Source: Podospora pseudocomata (taxonomy: Eukaryota > Ascomycota > Sordariomycetes > Sordariales > Podosporaceae). From it: 64,000 nt of DNA. The translations under genes and the position numbers were made by a program. Below the pieces are notes generated by a model. It made no database searches. It saw only the letters and a list, made by a program, of their open reading frames with translations, and was not told the origin of the DNA. How positions within the stretch are numbered: position 1 is the stretch's first letter; every line of letters starts with the position of its first letter. The DNA lies in NCBI RefSeq assembly GCF_035222375.1, contig NC_085890.1, positions 2,480,001-2,544,000 of the forward strand. The letters run 5' to 3'. Positions 62,854 to 64,000 of the stretch are shown here, in pieces.

Positions 62854-64000
62854 CCCTTTGTAAAGGAGATCAAGAAGCGGATCAAACAACCCCGTATCCT
62901 GGAGTCTGGTAGAACCAAATTTGCATTAATGGTGCGGGATGAGCCACCCGGGTGGGATTGGCGTCCAGAGGGAGCGAAGGACACCCCGGAAGAAGTCAAG
63001 GTCACAGAGTAGGCAAGGTTTCTCTTTTGTCGGCGTTATCCTGGAACTGTTTTCGGATCATAGACTATGTTAGAGGTTCTTTATCAGCATCCAACTGTTC
63101 ATTTATCATGTGTGTTGCTTTGCCTTTTCTTCCAACTATGTCACCTGGTTGAGAATATTATCTCAGCTTTCCATCACTCAACCTGAGCTTGATCTGAGCA
63201 CTGTCTGGACCTGATCTAAGCATTATATGGACTTGATCCGAGCCCTGACTGGACCTGATCCAAGCTTCCCAGCAAATCTGATGATGGGGTGTGGCTGACT
63301 AGCCCTATTGATATGAGCCGTGCAGACCACCGAGCCATAAGAGCAAGCGTGGACAATGAAGCATGTGATTTTCTCCAGCCGCGGTGTGTGTCATTGTAGC
63401 GCTAATAAGCGCTGCATAAAAGTTCCTTTTTGGTTCGTTTAATGATTTGGAAGCCGAAGAGAGATGAAGATTTGGGCCATTCTGTTCATTCACCAAGCTT
63501 CCAGAGACAGAGATGCACTTTCTGTGATACTATGATACCTACCTTGCTGTCCAGTGTCCCCCTCAACTCGATGCATGCTTCCAGGTTCTCGACCAAACAT
63601 GAGGCATTGACACATGACAAAAAGACAGATGCGCAAATAAATACTTTTAGCGATAGGCGATGCGTTCAATGCACTCATTGTGGGTATTCTAGAAGGCTGC
63701 AAAGCATGTTGCATATGCATGGAAGCGGAATCCGAGGGGTCTTGGCACTGCAGCAGCAGCAGCAGTTGCGGGTTGAAGACAATCCGAGGGAAAGAGCGCA
63801 CAGGAATCAGGTCATGCTGCTGTTCTGCACCTGCAATTTTTGAACAGTGCAGTTGATGAAACCGGAGATTTATCTGTGGAAATCAAGTGACCCAAGAATC
63901 GCACGTCGCTGGGACAGGAAAGAAAATGTTCACCAGGAAAGGGAACCGGCCCGGCTGCCGAGAGGACTGGCCGTTGCAACCTCAACCTCGGAGAATTGAC
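62854..64000. other. Intergenic to the right edge
   Basis: No gene recognised. Near 63185-63265 the phrase around GACCTGATC (T/C)(A/G)AGC recurs about four times at 25-30-bp spacing. A short CAG run lies at about 63749-63764. Confidence 0.4.

Noticed and set aside
63749-63764. CAG run as a functional poly-Gln region
   Set aside because: The surrounding frame has no other gene-like feature.

Overview
The window looks like a nuclear contig of a filamentous ascomycete, probably a Sordariomycete. The genes have short GT..AG introns and no operons. Families seen include a fungal non-reducing polyketide synthase (PKS), a TmpL-like redox protein, HET-like and Pth11-like membrane proteins, P450s, a Ty3/gypsy chromovirus and LINE fragments. 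Several relics carry changes that look like repeat-induced point mutation (RIP). The genus cannot be named from the sequence alone.

Layout. 1-6.75 kb: a decayed class-VII-type non-reducing PKS (SAT-KS-AT-PT-ACP-CMeT-esterase). Its N-terminus lies beyond the left edge, and the KS active site is deleted. 6.8-7.9 kb (-): an intact enoyl-CoA hydratase. 9.3-12.4 kb (+): an intact TmpL-like protein (adenylation domain, membrane block, NAD(P)-binding end). 12.6-14.2 kb (-): a CorA-like membrane protein. 14.9-18.0 kb (+): a 1018-residue HET-like membrane protein. 19.1-21.3 kb (+): a catalase-peroxidase pseudogene with frameshifts, a stop and RIP-like changes. 21.4-28.9 kb (-): a Ty3/gypsy chromovirus with almost identical LTRs and a 5-bp target duplication. 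29.1-30.2 kb (-): a truncated 5'-nucleotidase relic. 30.6-31.9 kb (-): a Pth11-like receptor. 35.2-36.2 kb (+): a secreted double rhodanese.

37.5 kb (-): a degenerate intron-containing tRNA-Phe. 38.5-39.4 kb (+): an RNase H-type ORF with one stop. 40.4-45.2 kb: a broken and an intact P450, divergently arranged. 45.7-54.7 kb: a transposon-rich mosaic with a LINE fragment, two related solo LTRs, two halves of one kind of alcohol dehydrogenase in opposite orientation, an intact LRAT/NlpC-P60-like protein, a broken F-box-like gene and a 5'-truncated LINE with a 15-bp target duplication. 55.1-55.9 kb (-): a secreted cysteine-rich protein. 59.4-61.5 kb (-): two broken genes, one GPI-anchor-like and one from a fungal membrane-protein family. 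The rest is mostly repeats or non-coding.

The left part reads as the remains of a secondary-metabolism region: the PKS is dead, while the hydratase and the TmpL-like gene are intact. About 13 kb of coding sequence in nine genes reads without a single indel. The many frameshifts in the other genes are therefore more likely real decay than poor sequence, although some fall in homopolymer runs and should be checked against reads.
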